The notes: generated from the sequence alone by a model not told the origin. Counted from the first letter of the stretch, positions 13,126 through 27,200 are shown. The stretch: 64,000 bases of DNA from Verpa conica (GCA_033030425.1 JAUFSD010000002.1:806001-870000), one strand, 5' to 3'. Translations and numbers: made by a program.

Positions 13126-14965
13126 TTACCCCCGTGGCACACATCCAAGCACATAAATAAAATTATCTGGTGGGTGGTTATCCATGGCTAAGTATGAATT
13201 ACTAACCCAAGTATATCGCCTAGGGTCACGACTAGGACCTCTGGGAAGCGCAAAAGGTCGCCTCTCTTCCGCGAGCTTGTTTACGTTATTATTTTCTAGT
13301 GTACTCACACTAGTCTTGCCCTTCCTTCCTCTTTTTTTAACCTGTAGCTTCTTCTTCGGGGGCAAAGTCACATATTCACAGGATTTGATGCGGTAGTCTA
13401 GTGTTCCTGTTTCCCCGGGGATTCTAGGTGCTAGTTCGAATGTCACCGCCACGATTTTTGTTGGGCCCCAATACTCTGGCTCTTCATAGACATATGCAAC
13501 ATTGCTTACTGGATCCAGGTGAGTTGTTGCCCCCCTACGCCTACCCTTATCCCATCTCCACTCTCTCTGTGATGATTTCTCGATACAATTCTCATTGTGT
13601 GCAAAGCTCCAGACTCTTTGTCTAGTAACCTGGAATTGCTCAAGCTCAATCTCGTGTCCTATGATCGAGGTACTGGTTTCACTGAGTAGCCAAGTCTGCT
13701 CACCAACCCCACCGATATTCTTTCCGAAGCGAAAGTAGCAATTGCTAGAATCTTGTGAGATACCTGGGATGGTACATTTTCCCAGTAGCTTTGCTGTACT
13801 AGTTGAGAAAACCCAAAGCTCCTGTCCCATAATCAAGAAATAAACCTTCTTCGTAGGATGAGTGGCGAAGCGGACACCCTTATGGTTACTGAGAGTTGGT
13901 GAAAGGGTAAGGTGATCATCAGGCATTGGCTCGTTGGCTTCTATTTCGCCGGTTACGATGTTCATGATTACTAGTTTACTAGGGACGGTGCTGGAGCCGA
14001 AGCGCAATGACTCAACGAAGCAGAGCCTTCCATGGCCGAACGACATAGGGGGAGAAGTTTCATAAGAATTCTCGTCCCGTGGCTGATCAGGTTTCTGAAT
14101 CCAGGAGCTATGCTTTTGGTTCCAGAGGAATTTTCTTGTGGTGACTGATACTGCGAGGAGCCTATAGCGGTGTTATTACTAATTGCTTAGTTGGCTAAAT
14201 TTCTCCTGATGGAAGAGATTGAAATAGTAGAATTGCGAAAGCTAACAAACCATCTAGAATTCATATCATATTTACCAGGAACCCCAAAATAGAGAACTAC
14301 AATCCCAGTTTGATCGTCCCCTGCCATCCATCTTACTTGTAGGTAATTATGATTCCAAGGCTTGCCTTCAAAATGAATGCTCAAGTCCTTTCTCTTCAGA
14401 GGAAACTTTTCACATGCCGGGTTTTCAGGATCCCATAAACGCTGGATATTAATATGGGACGGATCAACCCAGACCATGTGGTGATTACAGATACACCAAG
14501 CCTGAGAAGAACGCGGATTGTACGTGAACTTTCGGGCTATGTTAGGCTTTGCGAGTGTTCCGTAGAAATGGGCTATATATTTCGGGTAAATGTTTAACCA
14601 GAGATGTTATATCACACACACACACATGAGTAGGGGGAGTAGGAAAGAGAAAAAAACAAGAAAAAAAACTACACACCCATTCTTAAATATGTTGAAGCCT
14701 CTTCCTCCCAACCAGAGTACGTAGCCTCCGCCTCTTCTAATCGGGGGAAATGTCGACCAATAGCACCTTTACTAAGGCGGAACTCTACACATGATTTCCA
14801 TAGTTTTGAGACACGACGTATACTGATAGTTTCCTCGATGGAAAGGAAGCTGAGGATCAAGGTTATTTCCAAATCACTCAGTACTGCGAAGGGGTCTCGC
14901 GGCTGCGCCGTTCCGACCATTGATCTGGAAGGAACCGAAAGTGTGTATCGTCTTCCACTCGGCAT
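13126..14965 (-). CDS. F-box domain protein
   Basis: Likely a substrate-recognition subunit of an SCF ubiquitin ligase. Exons on minus are 14965-14677, 14572-14251 and 14161-13126, giving 548 residues in one frame. The F-box lies at about residues 26-60 (DPFAVLSDLEITLILSFLSI, then the RRVSKLWK helix), matching the fungal F-box pattern. The rest resembles the long C-terminal half of fungal F-box proteins, with repeated beta-rich segments ending in a basic KKKLQVKKRGRKGK stretch. Both introns have weak donors: GTGTGT, and GTTTGT chosen because it keeps the frame and restores SRWLLAVSVTTRKF. The target protein is unknown. Fungal F-box genes are a fast-evolving family, so orthology is uncertain. 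Confidence 0.85.
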
Positions 14966-16244
14966 GATCTTATCAAACAGGATGTTACTCCTTGAGAGGG
15001 AACTCTAGGCCTTTTAGAATCTTAAATAATGTCTGTTGCGTTGTAAGTTCTCTTGGGGGTTAGTGTTGTCAGGATCCTCAGACACGTGCGGAGTCATACA
15101 TGTAGTAATGGTGGGGCGGGTCTCAGCTGATCGGTTCCGGCGTAGATCCTGGAACCTGTGTTGCTTCTATACCACAGGTTGCGAGAATTATAACCCAATC
15201 CTTACATGTTAATATACAGACAATCGGCCAGTAGGAATATGACCAGGCGTAATATAGTATCCTTATAGAGAACTCTCGGCTCTGCTACTTGTATTTTATA
15301 ATACCAATGTGCTATACCTACTAGAATCCCTTCTACTACATAATTACGAACTTTCTACTGACGGGATCTGTCTACTTTCTCAAGACCTTATATCCTACTG
15401 AAAAAAGCCAGTGACTTCAGAATACAGCAGGTCTCGACAATGAAATAGAGATCGCCAAACGTCTTCAGTCGCGTGCATATGTAGATTATCACTAGACGGA
15501 ATATAAACACTGTCATAATAAATTTGTAGCTCGGTAGGGTGAGTCAAGGTGCTCTGTCGCTGCTGAAACTAGCACTAAAAAGGTTAGCCTTCTTTCCCGG
15601 AGTACTGGCGCCGGACCCCCGCTGATAGGACAGCCCGTATATAGCGCGCGGAAAAAGATCGAGAAACGTGAGATACGAGGTTCAGGGTTCTTATTCACTC
15701 TTTAGGTTTTTAGTGAGGATTTTACTAGTAGGATTTGTCATTAGACCCCTGTTAGTAGACCCTTGTTTCTCGATCTTCTTCGCTATACACTGTAAGATCT
15801 GGTAGGGTCTTTAGTATACAGTAAGAAATCGTAAAGAACGGTAGTCACTAGTTTCACAGCTTTCTTAATTATAAAAAGCCCTTTTTATAGGCGGACTGGA
15901 TTTTTCTTGGTAGAAATAAATGATAACTCCGGTTTCCGGACTATAAAAGAGTGTATGGACACATCTAGTGTTTTAAGAACCAAAGCAAGCTACCCACCTT
16001 TATCTAGTACCTGAGCCTAATGGAATGAGGCTTTGTTACAGATTACACCTAGGGCTGAGAGATGGCTGTAGAGTAAGTCAACAGAATGCCTAATATAAAG
16101 TAAAAGTCTCTAACTACAGTACAGTTGTAGAATACCAGGTGTGATGCCAAGTTTAACTTTAAATCCCCTATGCATACATATAGAAAATCTATTATGATTT
16201 ATGTAGAATGATGGATGGCCCATCAAACACACTCTTTAGAAAAT
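14966..16244. other. Intergenic region
   Basis: About 1.3 kb between the F-box start and the ATP12 stop. One TACATGTA palindrome lies at 15097-15104. A minus ORF at 15513-15698 has no recognisable features. Otherwise nothing is seen. Confidence 0.6.
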
Positions 16245-17372
16245 TTACTTATTCCCTGAAACCAACAACATTGCTGCCCCCAACTGCCTCCTCAAATCCT
16301 CCTTCTCCACATCATGAGTGTCCTCTACTTCCCCCCATCTTCCAGTCTGGAACCTAACCTCTACACTTGCAGCCCCCGCCGCCTCCTCAACCCCAAAAAT
16401 CTTTGGTCGTCCTCTTGAAAAATCCATCTCTTCACTCCACTCCGAAACCAGCCTCGCCGCAATCAACAAACTCTTACTCGCCAGCACAGCTCTCTCCAAC
16501 CCAACGAGATCCCACACTCCAAGCCTTGATATCCACGACTTGATCACATCCCTCGTCTCCTTCGGCTGCTCCTTTACCGCAATAAGCCCATCATCACCAT
16601 CGATCGGCACAAGGTTTACACCAGGCCACACGTTTGTTACCAGAAACGCCGTGATGGGACTAGCCGATTCCTCCTGCATTTCCCGAAGTGTCTTACGGCC
16701 TTCTTCGTGGGGTGTTGTTGGCGCAAAGCACAGGAGTGTATCGGTATCGAGATACCGGAGGAGATTCTCAACCACATCTTCCCTCCTCGCTACTCCACCG
16801 CTGCTTGCCTCAGCACCAGGTTTCTCGCTTACCTCAAGGTCCAGCGCACGAGATGCAAGCTGTGTCAGCGGGATTAGATACGGCTTCTGTGCATCAGCGG
16901 AGGTACGAAGCAAGCTCCACTCCAACGCTATCGTGGCCGCGAGGAGTGGCTTAGACGGAGGGATGACGATTGGTTGTTTCGTTGGTGTCTTGAGAGGACG
17001 GGTATCAAGGTTTATTCCCAAACCACCTGTGAATTATTTTTTTGTAGGTTGTTAGTGAATAGCACTTTGGGCAAAAGTGGGAGAAAGAGAACCGTCTACT
17101 TCAACAACTCGTACTTCTTTCCAGAACCTCCCGCGGTTGGAGAGCCCCTTTGATTTTAGATCTTGCATGGACTGGAGTTTTTGGCGCCGTCGCATATCTG
17201 CGATTTCGCCGGCGGGGAGTGGTGGCTTGGGTGGCGGGCCATGTGCGGTTATTGGGAGGGTTGTTGCGGAGGTGGGGGTAGAAGTGTGTAGGAATTGGGA
17301 GGCTGGACGGAAGCGCTGGATAGAAGGGGATATGCGTGCTCGAGATGTGATGCGGGGTAGTAATCGGGACAT
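16245..17372 (-). CDS. Mitochondrial F1-ATPase assembly chaperone ATP12
   Basis: ATP12 binds the free alpha subunit of F1 in the mitochondrial matrix and enables F1 assembly. Exons on minus are 17372-17093 and 17026-16245, giving 353 residues. The N-terminus is Arg/Ser-rich and free of acidic residues, as a matrix-targeting presequence should be. The family signature follows across the junction: RFWKEVRVVEV, then GINLDTRPLKTPTKQPIVIP and LLAATIALEW. The C-terminal helical domain ends at LGAAMLLVSGNK. The 65-bp intron has an odd donor (GTTCTC) but a good CTAAC branch site and a CACAG acceptor, and it preserves the VDGG..LD.RPL pattern. The only alternative donor would leave a 39-bp intron, which is too short. 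The family call is firm; the donor position is less so. Confidence 0.93.
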
Positions 17373-20300
17373 GTTTACTTTGGGGTTGGATTGGGGTGAT
17401 AGTGGGATTTGGAGGGAGAAGATGCAGAAATGTCATACGCGCGCCAAGACTTTCTTGGATGATTACTGTGAGTGTCATCAGTAGTCACTCGGTATAATCT
17501 TCTACAAGTCCCCAAGGTAAATGGAATTAATCATAAATACATGGACCACAAGGTAAATTTTCTCTTTCTCCCGCCTCAAATTAAATTTTTATCTCTTAAT
17601 TTATGAAACTACACTTAGAATGTCTCTACCGACACATCAAGGTGAGATCTGAATAGAAGATTATGCTGGTATCAGAAAACATATATATTTAGAGCTATAT
17701 AGAGATCTCACTCTCCCGATGACTGATAATAAGTGTCAGGCTCTACTCACTATCAACATTACCGCGCCTAGGACCTTCTAAGCACCATGCTCTACATAAC
17801 AGATATGATACTATGATTTAGTTGAAAGAAGTAAAAATGCGGACTACAAAAGATAGTACTACAAATTTCACAGTATCATTAAGTACCCCAAGCCAATCAC
17901 TATATGTAGTCTCATCTACGGCTAAAAAGGATGGTATGTGATTCCTAGGTAGAAAATCTGTTAGATCGATACATTGACATATGTATTAATATTATAAATT
18001 ACCTCTGATTATATATGTTTCACATTTCACATTATAATTTATTTTCTCTTAAGTATACACACCAAACAAGAAAGAACCGAGACAGTAATATTAAACCACT
18101 ACATTGGCTTCTGAACACCACACCAATACATGTATTTATATGTAATTTTCATAACACACGGTCCGCAAAGCCCACTTACACCATTTCGGGAACCATTAAC
18201 ATACCATTTAATATTTTGTCTAAATACGTAATCCCACGTGTTTGTTTTATCATACGCAAGGTAATAGGGAACTGGTCTCAAAGCTTGTGTAACACAGCCC
18301 TAAGGAATGTCGTCCTCTGTCGCGTAGATCAGTCAAACGGGGTGGGGGCTTCGATCCGTGTCTTAACACTAGGACAATGTCTCATTTTTTGACGTAACCT
18401 ACATAACGTGACGGTGTGGGGTATACCATTCCTTCCCCTGACTAGAGTTTTTTTGTTTTTTAAACTAGCTATTGCTATGTAGGTAGGTAGGAATTAAGCT
18501 AGACTGTGTATGGGGGGGGGATATTTGCTTTTGGGGTTGTAATTAGTGTGTATGCGTATCTTAGTGTATATCTCGAATACTATTAAAGAGGTTTATGTTT
18601 CAGGATAGTTAGGTGATTTTAACTGTGCGGCTTAATGCAGGACAAAGGGAGTTAATTATGGATACGTAGGGGCTTTTTTTGTTATAAGAAAATGCAAGGG
18701 TTAATGGTCACCCATGAGAGCGCTGGCGGGGTGGAGAAGGGTGAAAGCGTTAATATAGCGAGATGTTGTAGAGAGAATACGTAACTACTGAGGGGAATAA
18801 GAGATGTAGGGTCCCATTGGGATATCTGTATGTAGAAGCAAGTACGCGATACTGAGGCTCTGCGGGTATTTTGTAGTACATGTAGTTTATTAGAGCCTCT
18901 TTGGGCCACTACATGTAATCTATATAGAGTTTTTGCTTATTTATCTATTATATTACCACTAGAACCCTAGAGAGATATCAGCCTTGATTACTACTCTCTA
19001 CAGTTTCATCGGGCTACTCTGTTAACTTATTGGTTTCGCTGACTTCTAGATTAATCTCAGGCCAACTCATAATCTGAGTCCAAGGTTCCGAAGCGGAACT
19101 ACTGCGGCTTGGAATAATAGTGTAGAGAAGTATCGAGGGAAGCTACCAATCAAAATAGCAGACCAACCGACTATTGGTAGGAAGGCCAACTCTAAGTGAA
19201 AACGAGAATGATAGGGCTGAGCAAACACCAGCGCGAGAGCACGTGATGACGGAGTCAGGATCGACTCCTACTTAGTCAGAGCATAAAGCCCCGAGTTAAC
19301 TTCTACCAGTCGTACAGCTGATGGTTCGTTGCTACAGCAACAGTCAGAAATTGATAGTGAAATAGGCTTGTTCCTATCCCACCTATTAAACTGCACATAA
19401 GAGTCTGGGCATGCCGAAACCCTCTATTGACGGTTCTGTTTCTTTTGCCTTAAGGTCTTAGACTCTATATGTAGCTCCTGCTGTTTTTCCTAATGCTGAA
19501 TGTGCTAGAGGCTAGATACGTATATCACTCAGTATCTCTAATTACTCCATTGGTAGTAGTCAGGCCTAATAGAAACACCCTCAACGGCCGCCACACGGAA
19601 GCCACACAGAAGCCACCAAACCAATTGTAATTCTTCATATATTCTACATCTTTGCATTGGTCTTCAGTAAGTGATTTACCTATCATAAAGTCCCCATCGA
19701 AATGAGTGATATCCCAAGCGATGGGCATAAATTGGGCAATCTAAGTAAACACCCTGTAAATATAATACCTGCTTGATCAGTGCGTCATTTCACCCCCAAG
19801 GATGAGAGCTGGTTGCTCCCCATGCACTCTTCACACACCCATCGGACATTTGATTGATTGGCGAAAGCACCAACCAGCAAACAGCAGCACGGTCCAAGAA
19901 GGGCGACGGATGCCAAGTTCCAACCCATCTTATCATGACTTTCCATTCCCGTGATTCGTCATCTGGAACGATGTCCAATTCATCCCTGTAACTGTAGACG
20001 ACCGGTTGTCAGCGCAACCGAGAGGCTGGATCGGTGCCGGGGGGGGGCGCTGGGGGGGGATGGTGGTAGTGGTGGAGGGAGGAAGCCCTGCGAGTAAACA
20101 AACGCCCTCCGCCACCACCCCCCCACCACATCAGAAAACAAAAACAACTCCCTAGGGTGAAGTGCGTCTTGGTTGTTGATATCTGCTGGGGAAGGGCATC
20201 CTCATCATCACCTTTTTATTGACCTCCGTGGTCCCGCGATCCCGCCCTACACATAGCTGTCGGTTCTTCACCGCCCCTTACCTTACCGGTAACACGTTTT

Positions 20301-21217
20301 TTTCGTCTTGGGAATAAATCGTGCATACCAGTGCCGGATTCCGCTGCGTCCGTGGAACATTCGATACCAGCAAGGGTTACGTCAACGTCAACTGGTAAGA
20401 AGAAAGAGAGGAAGGGGAAATCCTTGGGAGGGAGTAAAGAAAAGAAAATACAAAGGAAACTAAGCTAAATTCCCACTATAGTCTTTGTTTACACAGGAAA
20501 CAGGAGCCCTTTTTTCCCGTTTACAAGAAAGGATAGGGCTTGTTCCAAATCGCCGGCGGTTTTGTTTTTTGTTTTGCGCATCTCCCGTTTCGAATTCTTT
20601 AGCCCAGTTCCTTGTTACGGGCCCTGCCAAGCTGCCACGTCGCTGCGTTCTGCTTCTAGTAGAGACCTTTTTCAACGACTCAGCTAGTTAGCTCGAGATA
20701 TCAAGAATTATTCGATAGGAACTCATCCGGATCCCTACACACCGGGCGAATTTTGTTGCGCCCAAGTTGAGCTTGCAGCATATACATCGGAGCTACCGTT
20801 ACGTCAACCTTCAATCCGCGACCACACGCGGCCCCGCTCCAATTAGGACGAGTGAGAGGTAGTGGGGAGCTATCGGTGACGGGAGAATTGGGAAAAGTAC
20901 TACATCTTGGGTTGTACTTTTCTGCTCGTTGTTTGCAGGCTATTGTCGTCATCGTCATCGTCACACCAGTGAATGCGGCTCTAAAGCTCTAATTGGATCT
21001 TGAATTTCCAACAATAACAACACCATTACATACCCATCATCGACCTATCAATTGTTTAATTGGTTCCTGTTTAGGGGAGGCTAGACGGGGGCTCAAATAG
21101 TCAGCCGATCTCACACAGACTAACCGGTTGATCCTTCTTGGTACTTTCGAGCTCCCTTCATCCCCAACCTCCCTAATTCCCCTCACTAGGCATTGCTAAC
21201 CACCAACCACCCCTACA
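17373..21217. other. Long intergenic region
   Basis: About 3.8 kb between the divergently transcribed ATP12 and DH/PH-like genes. It holds three TACATGTA palindromes (18127, 18877, 18910) and AT-rich DNA. A possible spliced small gene on minus lies at 19525-20118 (listed separately). The last kilobase is richer in G+C and forms the promoter and leader of the downstream gene. Confidence 0.6.
19525..20118 (-). CDS. Possible small ORFan gene or gene remnant (uncertain)
   Basis: Three short minus-strand ORFs lie next to each other: 20118-19933, 19978-19790 and 19728-19525. The last reads like real protein, with Trp, Cys and aromatic residues (CKDVEYMKNYNWFGGFC) and an acceptor-like ACTTAG just before it at about 19744. 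The first is Pro/Thr-rich. No complete in-frame splice chain could be fixed, because the donor after the first ORF would have to be GTCATG. It could be a small secreted protein, a broken gene or chance. No function is proposed. Confidence 0.2.
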
Positions 21218-24200
21218 ATGAACAGCAAACCGAAGCCTGCAAACCGTTCAACAATGGTAGCAAGTGCTCCGACAACTCCCAAAAAAGTCGCCGACCCAGA
21301 CGATAATATCCCATGCAAAACCCCCTCTCCACGCTCCTCCGCCTCGCAGGCACCCCCGAACCCCCGCCATAATGAAGAGGAAGGAACACCACGGGTAAAT
21401 CCTCATGCTTCCGCCTCATCTCACCCCTTTAAAGGGTTCGGCCGGAAATTCATGTCCAAGAAAGTCACTCACGGTGACGATCTCGATGACCGAATCCACA
21501 AGAAATCGAAGGAGGCTACGGAACGGGCAAAGAAGCTAGACCTGGGCCCTGCATTAGGGGTACATGATACTGTTAATGTACGGGAGCGGGTTAGAAAGTG
21601 GCAAGCTGCCGGGGGAGGTGTCGTTAATGGAGATGCAGTGGAAATGCCCCCGATTACACCGGCTACCCCAAGTCCCCCGGCACCCCGGAAGAGAGGCTTG
21701 TCAACAGCTGCCGTTGGCACAGAACACTCACCCTTGGTTCCACCAGATGTTATCATAAAGGAATTACGCGATGGGTGGGAAAGTGCCTCTGATGCTGATA
21801 AGCAAGCTGAGAGAAGGAGAGCAAGGAGCAAAGATCGGGAAAGGAAGATGAAACGACGGAGAGATAGGGAAAAGGGTTTGAGGGAATCAACTGTAGGCGC
21901 TCAAACTGAATTCGAAGTAGAGGTCATGATAGAAGGATCGGAGCGTGAGACCGCGAGCGGGGTCAGCAAGAGCATAGTCTACGATGACGACGGGATTAGG
22001 ATAGCACCTATGCGCATCAAACGACGAGGTTCCGGGAGTAGGAAGAAAAAGAAGAAGGAGAAAGAAGCTGTGGCAGATAAGGCAGCGGAGGTACAGACTG
22101 ATAATGATGGAGGTGTGAAAGTCGAACCTGAAACAGAAGTGGAGGAAGAAGGTGGGGGTGTCAAGGTAGAGGTCAAAGCTTGGGAATACGATGACGGTAT
22201 CAGAATCTACACCAATAAACCGAAAACTCCAGTTCTTTCGAGGGTCCAAGCAGGTGTCCGCCAAAACTCGGTCCGGAAGGGTGAAAAAAGTGTTAGGGCA
22301 CGAAAGGAGGAATTCGAAGCAGAGATGAGAAGGGAAAGGAAAGCTGCGAAGGAGTTCGAAGGGTTGGTTAAAGTACAGGAGGCTGAGGAGGCTGAGGAGA
22401 AGCAAAAGCAGAAGCGGGAAGCCGAGGAGAGATTGGAGCGTGCCAAGAGAGACGAAGAAGCAACTCCAGGGGAGTCACCTAATATCGAAGGTTCTACAAT
22501 TGTGGGGGATTCCGAATCAGCACGAAAAAAGTGGGATGATTATGATGATGATGATGGCATCAGGGTCAAACCATTGAAAAAGGGCCGACGGAAGAAGGGC
22601 ACTTCAACAGAAAAGCTGAGAGCCGATAGGGAAGCCAGTATTCCCGAGGAAAGCATTGCAGAATCGGAAAGAGATAGAGAAAGAGAAGTAGAGAGAGAAA
22701 AACAGCATCAACTTGAGCTTGAGCTAGAAAGGCTGGAGAATGAGCGTGAGCTGGGAGAGATCGAGAGTGAGCGCCAGCGCCAACGACAGCGAGAGAAACT
22801 TGAAAAAGAACGTCAACGTGTGCGTGAGCTCGAGAAACTAGAGCAGGTCCGTTCACGTGAGCGTGAAAATGAGAGGTATGAATTAGAGAAGGAGCTAGAG
22901 AAGGAGAGGGAAGAGAAGGAACGTCTGCATCAACTCGAATTGGATAAACTCGAGAAGGAGAAGAAGCGCCAGCGGGAACTCGAAAAGGCACTGGAAAAAG
23001 AAAAAGAGAAGAGGGAGAAAGAAAGGATACGACTGCGTGAGAAGGAGAGAGAGATGGAAGCAGAGAGGAAACGAGAGAGACAGCGGATGAAGGAGAAAGA
23101 GAAGGAATTGGAGAGAGAGCGAGAGAGGGAAAGGGAGAAGATGAAAGAGAAGGAGAGGCAGCGAGAGAAGGAGCGAGAACGGGAACGGGAAAAAGAGCGG
23201 GAAAGAGAGAAAGAAATGGAGAGGGAGAGAGGATTATTACGAGCCAAAGAAAAGGAGCTGGAGCGAGAGAAAGAACGTGAAATGAAACGAGTACGAGATA
23301 TGGAGAATCAGCGAGAGATGGAAAGGCAACGGGAGAGGGATATGGAGAAGGAGATGCAAAGGCGAAGGAATGAGAAGCGTAAAAGGAGAGAATCCGAAAG
23401 GCAGAGACCGCAGATAGGATCCGGGTCCGAGGAGGATTCAGCATCAGAGCCCGAGTCCACCCCCATCAAGAGTCCAAGAGTATCCTTGAGGCCTCTCACT
23501 CCTGAAGATCCGCTGATGGAGTTTTTACGAAAGGCAGGAAAGCGGGGCAATAACAATAGTCCACGCTTAACAAAGGAGAAAAGTCAACTGGAAGATAAAA
23601 GTGAGCAAATATTGCAGAGAGATACAACACCGCCTCTTGAGTCTGCAAAACGGTTGGAATCACGGAAAAAGAAGGAAGCACGGAGTGCTTCTTCTACACC
23701 AGTACCGACTACCCCGTCCCCAGTGCAAATTGAAGAGAGTTCCCCACCCCAATCTCCTGGTCCTGAAAATGAAGATCCTCCAGTAACTCCCACTGTCCCG
23801 GATAGACCAAAAAGGGTTAAAACAAAGGGCAAGAGCTCAGCTCCTATTGTGGAAACACCAAAGGTTGAAGATAAATCTACCAGTGAATCATCCACATCAG
23901 TGTCCTCACAAGAAGATCTATTGAAGGTGAAAACACCAAGTGCTAGGTCCACACCACAACCAGAAGAAAGACCCATCTCCAAGGATGCAGAATCCATACA
24001 TGAAAGGCCCTCTACTGCTCAATCGGATACATCTTCACGGTCATCCAGATCATCCAGATCATCTATGCACCCAACAAATACACTTCCGCCAATGCCACTA
24101 AGTCCACCGGCAGTAATGCCCCTCAATCTTTCACCTAAAAAGAAAAAGAGCGATACTGGTAACCTTATACCAAAAATATCATCAGTAACTAGCTCATTCT

Positions 24201-27200
24201 TCAAGGCTGTCAAAGAAGAGTTTCAAGGGGCTTCTGCACGAGGTAATGAGTCTTCAAGTGAGGGTGAGAATATAGCCGATGTTCTGGACCGTCGAACTGC
24301 AACTCCTACACGGGAAAGGTCCGTTTCAATCAAAGAAAAGAAAGATGGCCCTGTGTCAGAGTCGGAGTCGGAATCGGAATCGGACACAGAATCAGAGCCG
24401 GAAGCTAAAGAATTGGACGAGAAGCTGGAGACAAAGGAGGAAGAGGATATAAGTGAGGATAAATCGATACCAAAGTCTTCCTCACCAAGAAATAGCATCA
24501 CTCTCCAGGACATCCCGCAACTCCCTTTCCCAAGAAGAAGTCTACGCGGTTCTCCATCACCACCTAGACCAAAAGGAAGTCATCATAGGTCAAAGACTGA
24601 AGGATCAATCACGTCTGGACGCTCTGTTTCTCAGGATTCGGGCTCTATTCTGGGGTCTGACCACGGGAGAACAATTTCATTTTCTTCCGTGTCTACAGTT
24701 AAGCCGCTGAATATTACGCCTAGGCCAACTCCCGTGCTAAAGTTTGACCCCGTTTCTCCCCCTCCACAAAAACAACAAAAGAGACATGCAGAGGTTCAAT
24801 CTATTTCAGAGAAAGATGCCCAAGAGGAAGCACATGAGACTTTCTATACACCAAGCATTCTCTCGAAAGGTGGCAGTCTGAAACGGAAATATACTAAGCA
24901 TGAAGACCTTATTTCAATCCTTTCGGTAGCAAAGCCCAATAAAAGCATCCGATCTGCAGCCCGGACTAGGAGCCATCGTACTAAGACAAGCAAGAAAGTC
25001 ACTACCCTTACTATCACAGATCTTATGGACGAGATTGTACCAGAAGAAGTAAGGTACATGAGAGAACTCCGGACATTAGTCGAAGACGTCGTTCCTGTGC
25101 TTTTCGCGACAGTGCTCGAACGGGCCGACGATGTTGTAAGGAGAAGGTCCTTAAAAGGTGGCCGCGGTCATGAATACAGTCCCTGGAATGCCTTTGGAGC
25201 AAATCCGACACGGCCAATAGTGGATATGGGAATCTCCCTTGAACGTCTTAAGACTATGCATGAAAAGATGCCAAGGAATCCGGAAGATCTCCTTATTTGG
25301 GCTACAGACGCAAAGAAGGTGTATGAGGAATATTTATCCGTTTGGCGCATGGGGTTCCAGGATGTAGTAGTAACACTAGCCTCTAATGCTGATGTAGAGT
25401 TCAACGATGAGGCTTCTCAGAAGCAAAGGGATGAGGCTGCACGGAAAGATTTGGAGTTGCTTTACAGTTTTGGAATAGCCCCATTAACTCCATCGCCATT
25501 TGAAGGCGATCCATCTACATGGGCTATGCCGCCTCCACCGCCCCCGGAGCCTGAGGAGGAGGAGGAGAAAGTCGATGTGGCGTTTTTGCTGAAGAGGCCG
25601 CTTGTTAGGTTGAAAATTCTAGCAAAGTTATTCAAGGTAATATTTCCTATATACCAGTATAAATAATATTGGTATATTATTTATGACACTATATTTAAAG
25701 GAACTCTTATGCTGCTCAGAGGTACATAACTAACCTCGGTTTCGCCGTTTAGAGAGTTAATATCCTTACTCCTTCCCCACTCGCCCTCTCACTCTCGTCT
25801 TCGTTCCACTCACTCGTCACTATGGCTCGCCGAAAGATTGCCGAAGAAAAGGCCCGTATCGAAGACGAAGCAGCAGCTTCAGTCGATGTTTCGAAAGCAT
25901 CTGATATCTTAACCTTATTTGCAAAGCCTGATACTTGTTTAGACCCATCAAAGCGTGTCCGAGCACGTGATAGCTTCTGGATGAAACTATATCACTCCTC
26001 TGGGCGTGTAATACAGCGCAGTGTTGAGTTAATCCTACGGGATCCCGCTGCAAAGGGTAGGCCGCATGCTGGTGAAATTCTCATCTGTGAATTTGGTGCT
26101 GGTGTTGATAAGTGGTTGCTCTTTACACCTGTACCGCTTGCTGCTATTTCCGCAAGGACAGGCGATGCAGCAGGAGAAATTGTGGTTATGATTAGGGGGG
26201 CCGTAGGCACTACAGATGAATGGAAACAGATACTTGTTTTACAATCTGCTACAGCGGCTGGGTTCGAGTGGGTTCAAATGCTTGGGCTCATGCCTATTCC
26301 ACCAGAGGGTCCATTCGGGGGCGAGGTTCATAAGCCCACCGTCCTCTCCACGGTTATTGAAGAGTCAACGATTGCTTCATCTTCACGCGTGCAGACACCA
26401 GCGCAAACACACAAGGCTGAATCTAAAATTGATGTTTTTGCGTTTATGGAATCTGGGGCAGAAGATGACAACGACAACACTGAGGATTCTGAACCCCAGC
26501 CATCACCTGCTACACCCACCCTACAAGAAACGGACCCTCGATCTGAGAATGCCTTTGGTGTTTCTGGAGTTCCCGAATTCAAGCCAGCAGAGGCATCTCG
26601 ACTTTCTCTCCCCCCAGATTTCGCTGTAACACCTATTATTCCTGGTGGTTATGAATTTGAGGGTGGCCACTTTCAGGTATCAAACGTCAATGCCGATGGT
26701 ACCAGCAGAGAGCCCGATGATGGCCATGTTTTGCTTGCTTCGCCTCTTAAACATTCCCCATCCTTACATACATTGTCGGATTCTGCGAGACATGCCCAAA
26801 ATGCGTCTGGACGTTCAGTCTCTGGTTCTAGCATTCAGCGGTCTCGTAGAGCTAGCAAGCCATTAAATCTGAGGCGTGCATCTATCGCTAGTGTTACATC
26901 TGTCGCTAGTCATGCATCTACTGCTAGTCATGATAGTCACGATGATCACTTAGGATCACCAAGCCCGCCTCCATCACCGAGGGCTTTGGATACCCCTAGA
27001 ACGCTCACTCGGATGCGCTCGATTCATCTTGATGAAGAAGAACGTCCAAAACCGCTAAAGATAACAAAATCACCTTTAGATGACATACCCGATCTTTCAC
27101 CTAGTATCCCAGATATCCCAGAGGAACCAACCACATCCAAGGAGGATACACCTCAATCGGAAGCCCCTCCACCAGTACCGCCTCACAAGTCTAAAAAGTC

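Noticed and set aside
18320..18375. tRNA-like T-arm (GGCTTCGATCC)
   Set aside because: No A-box, acceptor stem or anticodon arm at the right spacing.
22566..23444. 292-codon minus ORF rich in Ser, Leu and Pro
   Set aside because: Mirror of the purine-rich Glu/Arg tract of the real plus-strand gene.
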